Assembly: GCA_026706935.1 (NCBI GenBank)
Contig: JAPOXV010000019.1
Location: 310,001-374,000 of the forward strand
Direction of reading: 5' to 3'
DNA: 64,000 bases
From: Gammaproteobacteria bacterium
GTDB lineage: Bacteria; Pseudomonadota; Gammaproteobacteria; Pseudomonadales; Azotimanducaceae
Shown here piece after piece: positions 1 through 9,062 of the stretch; positions within the stretch are counted from its first letter, which is position 1, and each line of letters begins with the position of its first letter. The position numbers and the translations under genes are program-made. A model generated the notes under the pieces. That model did not search any database. It was not told where the DNA came from and worked only from the letters and a program-made list of their open reading frames with translations.

Positions 1-3000
1 GTCCCCCTTCCCGATTACACAGCTCTCGACACAAGAAACCGTATCTGCCAATCAATGTCCGAACTCGTTCTTTTGCATCTTCAAGTTGCTCAAGCTCATC
101 GTCGTTCCTGGTTGGAACCGTGAGCCGACGCCACATCCCCATAGGACGTTCTGAACGCATTCGACTTCTCAATCTGCCACGCGTACGTTGAATCTGAGCA
201 ACCATCGCTCCCTGTACGCTATAGCTGGTCTCGTCCGCGTGAGCGAGCGCCGTGATCGCGTCACTTGTGATAGCACCATTCCAAACCGCGGACCAGAATT
301 TCTCGTTGAAGTCCTCTATATTCAGTTTCGACGCTTGATGCAACTGTAAGTAGGTGTAACTACCTAACGAATCGCGAAACGACCCCTGAATAACGGAATC
401 GTCTACCTTCGGACTCGCGCTATCGTCAAAATCTGCTTCAATCCCTAAGGCAATCCGTTGTTTACCACGACCTCGCCAGTTCACCTCGAAGCGCTCACAT
501 ATCGCGGACAACTGGCTTAGGTCACTCGCTCCGACACGTGGACGCCAAAGAACATCAAGCCACACGCGTACAGGCGCAACAAACCCTCGCATGCGTTCTA
601 AGACGTCAAGCACCGTATTCTCCGTGCGTTCACGTCCAAATTGATGCCACGTGGCGAGGAAATTCGGTAACAGGCGTACGGACTGTGCCTCAACGGTGGG
701 TCGGCTATGAAGGCGTTGAAATCTCAGTAAGATCGATAGGTTTCGCTCGTCACAGATGCATAGTTCTGTGCTATCTTCAATGCTGACGTCCGGGACCAAT
801 AACCCAGTCGAGATCAAATCCTCGAGCGCGATCGAGATGTTTTCTGCGGGTAGAGGTAGAAGATCTAGCCACTCCGCTCGTGAATGCGGTCCATAGAACT
901 GCATTGCGTTAGTGATTGCAGTGATCTCATCTGACTCGGTTAACCTGATGCTGCTCGTATGCGCGTACCAGACTGATTCATCTTTGGTCACTTTTTCGAT
1001 AGCTTCTGGAACGACGATGTCATCGAACCACTCAGATTCTCGAATCCAAACACGCTCTTTCACCCACTCCATTAGCTCGCTCTCACTCGTGGGGGCGTAA
1101 CCGGGGTCCCGACGTTGCAGCTTTGCTTCGAAGCGCTCAATAACCGATCGCGAAATGGCAGGTCGTAACGCCGCATCGCGCAAAGCATGCGCGATCAGTT
1201 CGTCGCTTAGTGAAGAGGTACGTCCACCACCCACCGGTTGATCATCAGCGTAGACATACCGATTCAGTTGATCATGAGCGAGCGTTGCAGCAAAAGGACT
1301 TGGTACCTCAGTCTTGCATTCGCTAATCTCGATCGTACCAGACTCGAGCTCGTTTAAGACTTGCCGAGTTGCATCGATATCGAATTCGTCTCGAAAGCAT
1401 GACCGCCAAGTCTCAAGCAGTATCGGAAAGTCGTCATAACCAGATATCGAATTCAGTAGGTCTTTAGCCTGCATTCGGGTCAACCAAAGCGGCATGCGAC
1501 GATCGAAACGTTGTTTCGATAGCAGCAGCGCTCGACCCGCACATTCGCGAAAACGAGCGCCAAAGAAACCCGATTTCTCCAATGAGCGTCTAATCTTTGG
1601 TAACAGGTCGTCAGGCGACAGCATGTTGATGATCTCAGCGACGCTGACTTCTTGCTTCATTTGGATTGCGATAACCTGGTTATCAACGACGATATCAGGT
1701 ACGGTGGCAAACTGCTCCTCCCATGCAGCTTCAAGGCACAACGCTATTGGTCGATTTACCTTCCCGCCCCAACCAGTATGGAGGATCAATTGATGGGCGT
1801 GACCACTCGACGTATATCCGCCCGGTCCTACTTCAACGACCTCCGCGACCAAGTGCCTCGAATGCGGTAAATCGCAACCTGTAGCTTCGCGTTGTTCAGA
1901 TAGGTAACGAACGAGCTCAGCTGCCGCGTTTTCGTCAAAGCCTCGGTTACGCAAGTCGGAAATGATCAAGTTTCCTTGATTTCGTTCGAGCGCACGATTC
2001 GCTTGATCTAAGAACTCCGCGACCTGCTTTGAGAAGTAGAAACTTCGATTGATAAACTCGGACTTGTAGAACGGTGGGAGCGCTTCGTTCGAGCTCGATG
2101 CCCGTACATAGACATCGTTGTGCGTGATGTCCGTTACGACCCATTGCTGGGTGCCGAATGCGAACTGTTCACCTTTCGATGACTCCCAAACGAATTCTTC
2201 ATCCAGTTCTCCGATCACGACGTTGGTATCCGCGTGCTTCATCTTGTAATAGCCACGATCTGGAATCGTGCCACCATTTGCGTACAGCGCCATTAACGCA
2301 CCTTTACGGATCGACAAACTCTGTGTTTCCTCGTCCAGCGCGACGCGCGGTCGAAGGTCACGAAGCCGCGTACGCTCGTACTTCCCGGTGAGCATTTCAA
2401 CGACCAGATCAAACAGCCGACGTGAAAGGTTGCGATAGGGCGCCGCGCGTGTTATTACCGTGAAGATGTCATCAACGTGCCATTCGTCGGAGGCCACCAT
2501 CGAAACGAGCGTCTGAGCGAGTAGGTCTAACGGTTCTTCAAGGATCGATACCGGTTCGATGTCAGCTTCCTCGACAGCTTTCGCGATCACGGCGACATCA
2601 AGGAAGTCGCGCGCGAACATCGGATAGAACGTGGCGCGACTGACGTCACCGACATTGTGACCAGCACGACCGATTCGTTGCATTGCCGCCGCAACAGAAT
2701 CAGGCGCCCTCAGGAGGAGTACTTCATCTAACTCTCCAATATCGATCCCGAGTTCCAACGAGCTCGTCGCTACGATGCCTTTGAGCTCGCCTTTTTTCAA
2801 GCGCGATTCAACTTCGGTGCGAATTTCGCGGGACAGAGAACCGTGATGAGCGTACGCAACGGTCTCCTCGGCATGTTCATTCAACAAATAGGTCGTCCGT
2901 TCGCATTGACGACGGGACTCTGAGAAAATCAGAGTTGATTCATTGTTTTGAAGATGCTCACTGAGTTCCTCAATCATCGCCGGCCAAACCGATTCACCAG

Positions 3001-3757
3001 TCTCCGCAAGATCGCGTACTGAAGGAGGAAAGCGAATCTGCAAGTCGATCTTCTTCTCAATCGCAGCGCGCACGATACCGACTTCCCGAGGACGTCCATC
3101 CACATCCGTACCGCCTACATAACTTGCAACATCCTCTAGCGGATTGATGGTTGCGGACAAAGCGATCCGCTGGAATTCACCTGCGACTTCTACCAGACGT
3201 TCGAGCGACACCATCAAGTGTGCACCGCGTCGACTGTCAAGAACCGCGTGTATCTCGTCCAAAATCACGGTTTGGACTGTTGCCAACATCTGCGCCGAAC
3301 GTGCCGAGGTGAGCAGTAGAGCAAGACTCTCGGGCGTCGTTATGAGAATTTCAGGTCGGTTGCGCAGCATCCTCTGTCGTTCGCTCTGAGGTGTGTCGCC
3401 GCTCCGAACGGCCGTACGAACATCGGGCCATTCTTTACCCGCGTCCTCAAATCGACGACGTAAAGCCGCGAGTGGTCCTTGTAAATTGCGTTGAATGTCG
3501 TTATTGAGCGCTTTTAATGGCGAAACATAAAGCACAGACGTCCGACCCAGCGGCAATTCGTCGGTTATGAATGAGTCGATCGCGGCGAGGAATGCGGTAA
3601 GCGTTTTACCGCTACCCGTCGGCGCAGTGATTAAAAGATGTTCGCCACTACGGATGCGCGGCCAGCTCGCGGACTGCACCTCAGTAGGCTCTTCGAACGC
3701 GTCGCGAAACCAATCCCGCAGCTGAGGGTGGAATGTGGCTAAAGCGTTCTGTGACAT
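1..3757 (-). CDS. lhr: Lhr-family ATP-dependent helicase (3' end outside window)
   Basis: Large superfamily 2 helicase of the Lhr type, a 3'-5' DNA or RNA:DNA helicase thought to act in DNA repair. The frame is open from the ATG at 3757 to the window edge (about 1252 codons), so the C-terminus is missing. Visible motifs are Walker A APTGSGKT at residues 45-52, TTPESL, the DEIH box at 167-170 and motif VI QRIGRAGH near 360. Beyond the core, a segment containing FRECAGRALLL is typical of the Lhr winged-helix and C-terminal region. Full Lhr proteins reach about 1500 residues, which fits the missing end. It stands alone, with no partner gene such as a phosphoesterase upstream. Confidence 0.9.
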   Translation of the reverse strand, partial: MSQNALATFHPQLRDWFRDAFEEPTEVQSASWPRIRSGEHLLITAPTGSGKTLTAFLAAIDSFITDELPLGRTSVLYVSPLKALNNDIQRNLQGPLAALRRRFEDAGKEWPDVRTAVRSGDTPQSERQRMLRNRPEILITTPESLALLLTSARSAQMLATVQTVILDEIHAVLDSRRGAHLMVSLERLVEVAGEFQRIALSATINPLEDVASYVGGTDVDGRPREVGIVRAAIEKKIDLQIRFPPSVRDLAETGESVWPAMIEELSEHLQNNESTLIFSESRRQCERTTYLLNEHAEETVAYAHHGSLSREIRTEVESRLKKGELKGIVATSSLELGIDIGELDEVLLLRAPDSVAAAMQRIGRAGHNVGDVSRATFYPMFARDFLDVAVIAKAVEEADIEPVSILEEPLDLLAQTLVSMVASDEWHVDDIFTVITRAAPYRNLSRRLFDLVVEMLTGKYERTRLRDLRPRVALDEETQSLSIRKGALMALYANGGTIPDRGYYKMKHADTNVVIGELDEEFVWESSKGEQFAFGTQQWVVTDITHNDVYVRASSSNEALPPFYKSEFINRSFYFSKQVAEFLDQANRALERNQGNLIISDLRNRGFDENAAAELVRYLSEQREATGCDLPHSRHLVAEVVEVGPGGYTSSGHAHQLILHTGWGGKVNRPIALCLEAAWEEQFATVPDIVVDNQVIAIQMKQEVSVAEIINMLSPDDLLPKIRRSLEKSGFFGARFRECAGRALLLSKQRFDRRMPLWLTRMQAKDLLNSISGYDDFPILLETWRSCFRDEFDIDATRQVLNELESGTIEISECKTEVPSPFAATLAHDQLNRYVYADDQPVGGGRTSSLSDELIAHALRDAALRPAISRSVIERFEAKLQRRDPGYAPTSESELMEWVKERVWIRESEWFDDIVVPEAIEKVTKDESVWYAHTSSIRLTESDEITAITNAMQFYGPHSRAEWLDLLPLPAENISIALEDLISTGLLVPDVSIEDSTELCICDERNLSILLRFQRLHSRPTVEAQSVRLLPNFLATWHQFGRERTENTVLDVLERMRGFVAPVRVWLDVLWRPRVGASDLSQLSAICERFEVNWRGRGKQRIALGIEADFDDSASPKVDDSVIQGSFRDSLGSYTYLQLHQASKLNIEDFNEKFWSAVWNGAITSDAITALAHADETSYSVQGAMVAQIQRTRGRLRSRMRSERPMGMWRRLTVPTRNDDELEQLEDAKERVRTLIGRYGFLCRELCNREGG

Positions 3758-4210
3758 GGTCTAAACGATTAGGACCTCAATGAACGCTTCGAGGGCTAGT
3801 TTACGGCCGCGATGCTCTTGCTTAAAAACGCCCGGGTGGACCACGAGATTGTAGAACATCAACTGGCTCTTATTCGCATTTCACTGGTTTCGCTTATCTA
3901 GTCGCCCGCTAACTCGGGTCATCGAACATATTGTGTGCGAACTGATTTTCCTCTTGGTAGCACGTCTCTAATCTAATCGATCTTTACCTTTACCATCCTC
4001 CTTCGCACGATCCGGTACGTTCTGGTTTAACTACTCGGCGGTCGATCGTTAGGAAATTGGCGATTAAAACCATCTAATCTAAGATTATTCCAGCTCGGGT
4101 TACGCAGGATTCGACGGTAATTACCTACCGGAGTGAGTTTTGAAAACGTTGCCTGTACTAAGTTGATTACACCACTTAAAACCATCGTTTAAGCAGAAAG
4201 CGGAGGATAC
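3758..4210. other. intergenic region, no gene seen
   Basis: This 453-bp gap separates two divergent genes and must hold both promoters. I see no convincing -35/-10 pair, RNA gene or long repeat. The only frame here, a short minus-strand one overlapping the phosphatase start, has no recognisable content. Confidence 0.5.
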
Positions 4211-4765
4211 ATGCCGATTTACATTTCCGGTCTCGCTTCCATGCCGAAGCTTGTAAGGCAATTCGACGTACGAGATCTTGTCTCGGTCATCAATGCCGAG
4301 GCACAACCCCCTACGCCGCCTGAAATTAGTTCAGATCGGCATCATCGATGCAGCGTGGATGACATCGTCGAATCGCGACCAGGACATACTGTGCCGCAAT
4401 CTGAGCACATCGCTGAGCTGATCGAGTTCCTCCACTCTTGGGATACTCACACTGGTCTATTGATTCATTGCATGGCCGGCGTTAGCCGATCAACCGCTGT
4501 TGGGCTAATCGCGCACGTACTAAAAACCAACGATGTGCACCGATCCGTAATGGACTTACGAAGAGCGGCTCCCTATGCATGGCCAAACCGACGAATCGTG
4601 TCTCTCGCCGACTCAATACTGGGGTTGAACGGGAAGTTAAACCGCGCATTGGCGGAAATGGGGCCGGCAAATTGGCAATCCGATGCAGAGTACGTCGTAC
4701 CTCGACTTCATGAGAGTGACGTACGAGGGTCTGGGCCTGGCAGATGCGCAACGCTGATCGTCTGA
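4211..4765 (+). CDS. dual-specificity/tyrosine phosphatase-like protein
   Basis: Predicted cytoplasmic cysteine phosphatase of 184 residues. The CX5R loop is HCMAGVSR at residues 86-93, with nucleophile Cys87 and Arg93 followed by Ser-Thr. The general acid is probably an Asp in the region around residues 50-80. The start is supported by a GGAGG-type ribosome binding site a few bases before the ATG. It has no operon partner. The family dephosphorylates phosphotyrosine, phosphoserine or other phosphoesters, and the substrate cannot be read from the sequence. Similar short proteins are common in alpha- and gammaproteobacteria. The last 40 residues match nothing I recognise. Confidence 0.75.
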   Translation: MPIYISGLASMPKLVRQFDVRDLVSVINAEAQPPTPPEISSDRHHRCSVDDIVESRPGHTVPQSEHIAELIEFLHSWDTHTGLLIHCMAGVSRSTAVGLIAHVLKTNDVHRSVMDLRRAAPYAWPNRRIVSLADSILGLNGKLNRALAEMGPANWQSDAEYVVPRLHESDVRGSGPGRCATLIV

Positions 4766-5492
4766 AGCGGAGATCTCAAGCTAGAGGATTTTTTGATATT
4801 TCATAGAATCGAATCGAGAGTGTTCAGCCTATGTAGCGGTTAGCGATGTAAGTTACCGAGGACAGCATCGCATCGGCAGCAGACCGCTTAGGTCTGCTTG
4901 GTAGCACACTTATGGTCCATTCCAGTCCCTCTACTTTTGGACCCGCGAGAGGCGGCGCCGAGTCCGTATTGAACGCGGTTTTTAGTTCATATCGGACCAT
5001 CGTGGTACCCTCGTTCTCTATCTATGTTCGGTGTACGTAAACCAACCCATCTAGTCTCTTGGCTACGCAACGGAAGTCAAGGGGGCTTTCGAGGACCGCA
5101 CTGCACGCGGCCGAGGAACTTACAGGCGGACATCGTTTCTTTCGGTGGGCGAACGGACGCGATGCGAAGTCTGTTACCGTATCGGTCGGCGGATGCTCTC
5201 GCGGTTTTGATTCATTTTCTGAAATTCTCGCCGATCTTGAGACTCAAGAAATATTCGGCAATAGACTTTGGAGTCTGTTTTCGGCAGCAGACGTTCTAAA
5301 TCGTGCGACTGAGGCGTGTCGCGAACAACCTAGCATAACTCGATGCAACCGAAAACGTTGCCTAACTTTCTCGCATGCCATCGCAGACTGTCCACTCAGA
5401 TCTCTTCTAAACGATCGTGAGCTAATAAAACGACAGAATCCTGAGCACGGGCTCGTAACAGTTCGCATAAATCTACTATAAATTATTAAAAT
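4766..5492. other. long intergenic region left of the IS607 element
   Basis: No gene here can be supported. Two overlapping plus-strand frames exist (5024-5299 and 5059-5481), but neither has a ribosome binding site nor resembles a known family. There is an 8-bp inverted repeat, AGCAGACC/GGTCTGCT, at 4878-4898 with a 5-base loop and no following T-run. The last 100 bases before the transposase are A+T rich, in contrast to the G+C-rich insertion sequence that follows. The left end of the element probably lies in this part. Confidence 0.5.
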
Positions 5493-5500
5493 ATGTGCTT

Positions 5501-6112
5501 ATGTACGAACCACGACTCATCAAGATCGGCAAAGCCGCCCGGATCCTCGGCACGACACCGGGCACGCTGCGGAAATGGGAAGAAACGGGTGAACTGCTGC
5601 CGACTCGAAAAACCAAGGGCGGCACCCGTTACTATGATGCCGCGAGTCTCATGGGTCTTGAACATCAGGACGTTCCCACGATCGCCTACGCACGGGTGTC
5701 CAGTCATGATCAGAAAGACGACCTGACCCGTCAGGGCGAATTGCTAGCGGCGTACTGCGCCAAGCATGGGTGGCGTTTCGAGCTCATTAGCGATCTCGGT
5801 TCAGGGATGAATTATGGGAAGAAAGGCTTAAAGCGTCTCCTGGAGATGATCCTGCGCAAGCAGCTATGCCGGCTGGTACTGACCCACAAGGATCGGTTGT
5901 TGCAGTTTGGGGCGGAACTGGTGTTCACGTTGTGTGAGCATCAAGGGATCGAGATTGTGGTGATCAATCAGGGTGAGCAACCTAGCTTCGAGGAGGAACT
6001 CGCCCAGGACGTCCTGGAGATCATCACAGTCTTCAGCGCGCGACTGTACGGTGCACGCTCACACCAACATCAGAAGACAATGGACGCGCTGCAAGATGTT
6101 GCTCGCCCATAA
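5501..6112 (+). CDS. tnpA: IS607-family serine recombinase TnpA
   Basis: Transposase of 203 residues with the two-domain structure of IS607 TnpA. An N-terminal MerR-like helix-turn-helix (about residues 6-52, IKIGKAARILGTTPGTLRKW) is followed by a small serine recombinase catalytic domain. YARVSSHDQ carries the nucleophile at about Ser67, followed by QKDDL. The C-terminal end is short and intact. The start is the ATG at 5501; a GTG at 5495 in the same frame is possible. It overlaps tnpB by 17 bp, suggesting coupled translation. Confidence 0.92.
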   Translation: MYEPRLIKIGKAARILGTTPGTLRKWEETGELLPTRKTKGGTRYYDAASLMGLEHQDVPTIAYARVSSHDQKDDLTRQGELLAAYCAKHGWRFELISDLGSGMNYGKKGLKRLLEMILRKQLCRLVLTHKDRLLQFGAELVFTLCEHQGIEIVVINQGEQPSFEEELAQDVLEIITVFSARLYGARSHQHQKTMDALQDVARP

Positions 6113-7319
6113 GATCCAACTGTATCCCAGCGCCGCACAGGCACAGTATCTGCACCAGTGCATGGGCGCCAGACGCTATGCCTACAACGCGTTGTTGGCG
6201 CATTTCAGTCAGGATGGCGTGAAATGGTCGAAGCGGGCAGCGTATGAGGTGTTCATGACCACGGTGCGTCAGCCATGGATGGCGGACATAACCAGTCGCG
6301 CACCACGGAATGCCATCGACGATCTGCATCGTGCGTACGAAGGGTTCTTTCGCAGGGTTAAGGCGGGGAAACGCCCCTACGGCTATCCGAAGTTTCAGAA
6401 ACGCGGTCAGCATGACCGCTTTGCCCTGCGGGAAAAGCCCAAGTTTCGGGTGGACGGTCGCCGCCTCCGACTGGAGAAAGCACCTGGTCTGATCAAGCTG
6501 CGCGAGGAGCTCCGGTGGCGTGGTACCCCGCATTCGGTCACCATCAGTCATAAGGCGGGTAAGTTCTTCGCGGCCATTGTGGTGGACACGCACGACTACG
6601 CGACCCATGCCGCGACGCGAGAACCAAGCGTCACCGGTGTGGATCTCGGCTTGACGTCGTTTGCGGTGCTCTCGCAAGGCGGCGGCTACGAACATATCCC
6701 CGCGAACCAGAAACTGAAAGCGTCCCTGAAACGTCTACGGCGGTTACAGCGTCAGTTGTCCCGCAAGGAAAAAGGCAGTCGACGGTACGAGCTAGCGAAA
6801 CGACGCGTGGCGCGTCTGCACCTGCGGGTCAGCGACCAGCGCAACGCCATGCTGCATGAGACGAGCGACGACCTTACCCGGCGGTTCGGCACGATCGTGA
6901 TCGAGGATCTGGCGGTGATGAACCTGAGTCGCAATCGGCGTATGGCACGTGCCGTGATGGACAGCGGCTGGGGCGAGTTCCGACGACAGCTGACCTACAA
7001 GGCGGCGTTACGGGGCGTCCACCTCATCGTGGTGCCACGCTACTTCGCCTCGTCGAAGACCTGTGCTAACTGCGGTGCGGTGAACGACGACCTGACGTTG
7101 AAAGATCGCATGTATGCCTGTGATGTATGCGGTCACCGGCAAGATCGGGACGAGAACGCGGCGGACAATCTGGAACATGAAGCTTACGGTCTGCACACGC
7201 TTCCGGCGGACCTTAAATGCGCGTTGGAGATGGATCAGAAGCATGAGCTTGAGCCTCAGCGCACCACCGACAAAGACCGGCGCGAAGAAGTCTATTCTGA
7301 GATTAGAGTAGATTTTTAG
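6096..7319 (+). CDS. tnpB: TnpB RNA-guided nuclease of the IS607 element
   Basis: TnpB of 407 residues, the RuvC-type nuclease that uses a transposon-encoded guide RNA and is the ancestor of Cas12. The start is taken as the ATG at 6096 because MLLAHKIQLYP is the typical TnpB N-terminus; the frame extends further upstream but that part lies inside tnpA. Catalytic residues appear intact: Asp183 in TGVDLGL, Glu270 in IVIEDLAV and Asp352 in DRDENAADN. A CXXC...CXXC zinc finger is at about 323-345. The tail after residue 365 is long and charged and overlaps the likely guide RNA region. Confidence 0.93.
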   Translation: MLLAHKIQLYPSAAQAQYLHQCMGARRYAYNALLAHFSQDGVKWSKRAAYEVFMTTVRQPWMADITSRAPRNAIDDLHRAYEGFFRRVKAGKRPYGYPKFQKRGQHDRFALREKPKFRVDGRRLRLEKAPGLIKLREELRWRGTPHSVTISHKAGKFFAAIVVDTHDYATHAATREPSVTGVDLGLTSFAVLSQGGGYEHIPANQKLKASLKRLRRLQRQLSRKEKGSRRYELAKRRVARLHLRVSDQRNAMLHETSDDLTRRFGTIVIEDLAVMNLSRNRRMARAVMDSGWGEFRRQLTYKAALRGVHLIVVPRYFASSKTCANCGAVNDDLTLKDRMYACDVCGHRQDRDENAADNLEHEAYGLHTLPADLKCALEMDQKHELEPQRTTDKDRREEVYSEIRVDF

Positions 7320-7353
7320 GAGCGGTCAAAACACATCAGGTTTTGAGGAGCGG
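7230..7353 (+). ncRNA. candidate omega RNA 3' part of the IS607 element
   Basis: TnpB elements make a guide RNA from the tnpB 3' end and the right element end. Just after the tnpB stop there is a perfect 7-bp hairpin (TCAAAAC at 7326-7332, loop of 7, GTTTTGA at 7340-7346). It is flanked by two copies of GGAGCGG at 7319-7325 and 7347-7353. Position and structure suit the 3' scaffold of the RNA, with the guide starting after 7353. The 5' boundary given is only a guess. Confidence 0.45.
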
Positions 7354-7365
7354 CGATACTAGAGG

Positions 7366-8142
7366 TTAATAGGTGCTGATCTCGCCGCCGCCGTCGCAGT
7401 AGATTTTCTCACCCGTGATGTAAACGTTTGCATCAGACACCAAAAACGCAATCAGGTCAGCGATATCTTGGGGCTGACAAACGTGGCCAAACGGCATTCG
7501 GCTATCGATATCGCGCATGTTCACGATTCCCGTACTCGCGCGAACAAATCGGCGACCCATCTCCGTTTCGACAAGTCCAGGTGCGACGGTGTTGACCCGG
7601 ATTCCGTTCTCACGTTCCTCTTTATACAACGTTGCAGCCAGCGCTTCGAGCGCTGCTTTAGACATGCTGTATGGAGCACCTTTTGCCGAAAAATCTTTCG
7701 TTGCGGCACTTGAGATCATCACGATGTCGCCTCGATGTAATTCCCGCATCTTTGGGATGACCAACTTGCTTAGGTAATGAGCACCGTTCGCTTGCGTATT
7801 CATGACCCGCTGTAGTTCTCGTGGATCGGTGTCCGCAACTGACAAACCTCGACTCGGCAGCCCTGCGTTGTTGACTAAGATGCCAATGGCGGAAAACATT
7901 TCCTCCGCTTGCTTGACTAACTCGCTGACTTCCTCGAAACTCGAGACGTCTGCTTGGATCGCAATTGCGTCACTCCCTGCGTCTCGGATTTCATTGACGG
8001 TTGCTTCTGCGGCCCTCACATCAACGCGGTAGTTAACAACGACCGTAGCACCGTACGACGCAAGTGTGGTCGAAATCGCCTTTCCGATACCGCGACCGCC
8101 ACCGGAAACCAATGCAACGCGGTCGCTCAGATCAATGTTCAC
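7366..8142 (-). CDS. SDR family oxidoreductase (FabG-like)
   Basis: NAD(P)-dependent classical short-chain dehydrogenase of 258 residues. The cofactor loop is GGGRGIG at 14-20, NNAG at 91-94, the catalytic serine is near 144-145 and the YxxxK is Tyr158/Lys162. It resembles 3-oxoacyl-ACP or 3-hydroxyacyl-CoA reductases. Its start overlaps the end of the crotonase gene by 4 bp, so the two are translationally coupled and probably act on the same acyl-CoA. Its stop lies 12 bp from the right end of the IS607 element, which has cut off whatever was downstream. The substrate is unknown. Confidence 0.88.
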   Translation of the reverse strand: MNIDLSDRVALVSGGGRGIGKAISTTLASYGATVVVNYRVDVRAAEATVNEIRDAGSDAIAIQADVSSFEEVSELVKQAEEMFSAIGILVNNAGLPSRGLSVADTDPRELQRVMNTQANGAHYLSKLVIPKMRELHRGDIVMISSAATKDFSAKGAPYSMSKAALEALAATLYKEERENGIRVNTVAPGLVETEMGRRFVRASTGIVNMRDIDSRMPFGHVCQPQDIADLIAFLVSDANVYITGEKIYCDGGGEISTY

Positions 8143-8933
8143 GCGCCTTTGAAATTTGGTTGCCGCTTCTCGAGAAACGCGGTCCGCCCTTCCGCGGAAT
8201 CCGCCGTCGCACCGGCACTTGCCTGCATTCGTGCTTCAAGGTCCAGCTGTTGTTCGTATGCGTTGTGCCAAGTATCCCAATACATCTTTCGAATCATGCC
8301 TAGCGACTTAGGTCCCGCCGCGAGCTTTCGAGCGATCTCCTCTGCACCTGCCATCAGAGACTCGTTGTCGTCGTAGACACGATTGATTAACCCCCACTCA
8401 AGAGCCCGTTCAGCCGGAAGTCGCTCTGCGAGCAACGACAATTCGACTGCTCTAGACCAGCCGATAAGACGCGGCAACATAAACGTCGCACCGCCATCAG
8501 GTACCAAGCCTATGTTGGCGAACGCCTGCAGAAAGAAAGCATTCTTTGATGCACAGACAATATCGCCAATCAATGCGAAACTCATACCGACACCTGCCGC
8601 GGCACCGTTTACTGCAGTCACGATCGGAATATCCAAGTCTCGTAGAGATAGCAACAACGGGTGATAACCACCTCTTAACGACGAGCCGACGTTAGCGCCA
8701 CTCTCGTCGGTAGAGCTACCGTCGCCGGCTAAGTTCGCACCGGAGCAAAAGCCTCGTCCTGCGCCGGTGATAAGAAGACATCGTACGTGGTTTTTAGGGG
8801 ATTGAATATGGCGCAGCGCTAATTGAATCCCCGACAGCATCGCCGGTCCAATCGCGTTCAAAACCTCTGGATCGTTAAAGGTTAGTGTCGCAACGCCTTC
8901 GTCCAAATCCAACGTGACGCGATCAAATTCCAC
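8139..8933 (-). CDS. enoyl-CoA hydratase/isomerase family protein (PaaG-like)
   Basis: Crotonase-fold enzyme of 264 residues acting on acyl-CoA thioesters. Oxyanion-hole segments are visible around GRGFCSGANL (residues 59-68) and VNGAAAGVGMSFALIGDI. The second catalytic region is GLVPDGG, where Asp replaces the Glu of classical hydratases. That pattern is seen in PaaG-type isomerases. It is the first gene of a two-gene operon with the SDR, overlapping by 4 bp. It may hydrate or isomerise an enoyl-CoA that the SDR then oxidises or reduces. Confidence 0.87.
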   Translation of the reverse strand: MEFDRVTLDLDEGVATLTFNDPEVLNAIGPAMLSGIQLALRHIQSPKNHVRCLLITGAGRGFCSGANLAGDGSSTDESGANVGSSLRGGYHPLLLSLRDLDIPIVTAVNGAAAGVGMSFALIGDIVCASKNAFFLQAFANIGLVPDGGATFMLPRLIGWSRAVELSLLAERLPAERALEWGLINRVYDDNESLMAGAEEIARKLAAGPKSLGMIRKMYWDTWHNAYEQQLDLEARMQASAGATADSAEGRTAFLEKRQPNFKGA

Positions 8934-9062
8934 GGTGTTCGTTCCTAGCGCACTTATGAGTTGAATACCCGATTATCCACAAGCGACGCTAGATTTACTG
9001 AGCGTGAGAATCTACTATCGGTGTGGCGCGAAAATGGCTAAACTGCGTTCATTTCCGGCTAC

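Larger units (their letters stand above)
5493..7353 (+). mobile_element. IS607-type element (serine recombinase plus TnpB)
   Basis: An apparently complete IS607-family insertion sequence containing tnpA and tnpB in the usual order, overlapping by 17 bp. Base composition is clearly richer in G+C than the flanks. IS607 elements have no terminal inverted repeats and make no target duplication, so the exact ends cannot be fixed. The right end is placed after the hairpin and second GGAGCGG near 7353, only 12 bp before the stop codon of the neighbouring SDR gene. The left end is uncertain and may lie up to about 100 bp before 5493. Confidence 0.75.

Noticed and set aside
5059-5481. 140-codon plus-strand frame between the phosphatase gene and the IS607 element
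   Set aside because: No ribosome binding site, no recognisable family, overlapping alternative frames on both strands, and location in a likely element edge.
6033-6695. 220-codon minus-strand frame
   Set aside because: It lies wholly opposite tnpA and tnpB, both of which have intact, recognisable motifs. It is a shadow of G+C-rich coding DNA.
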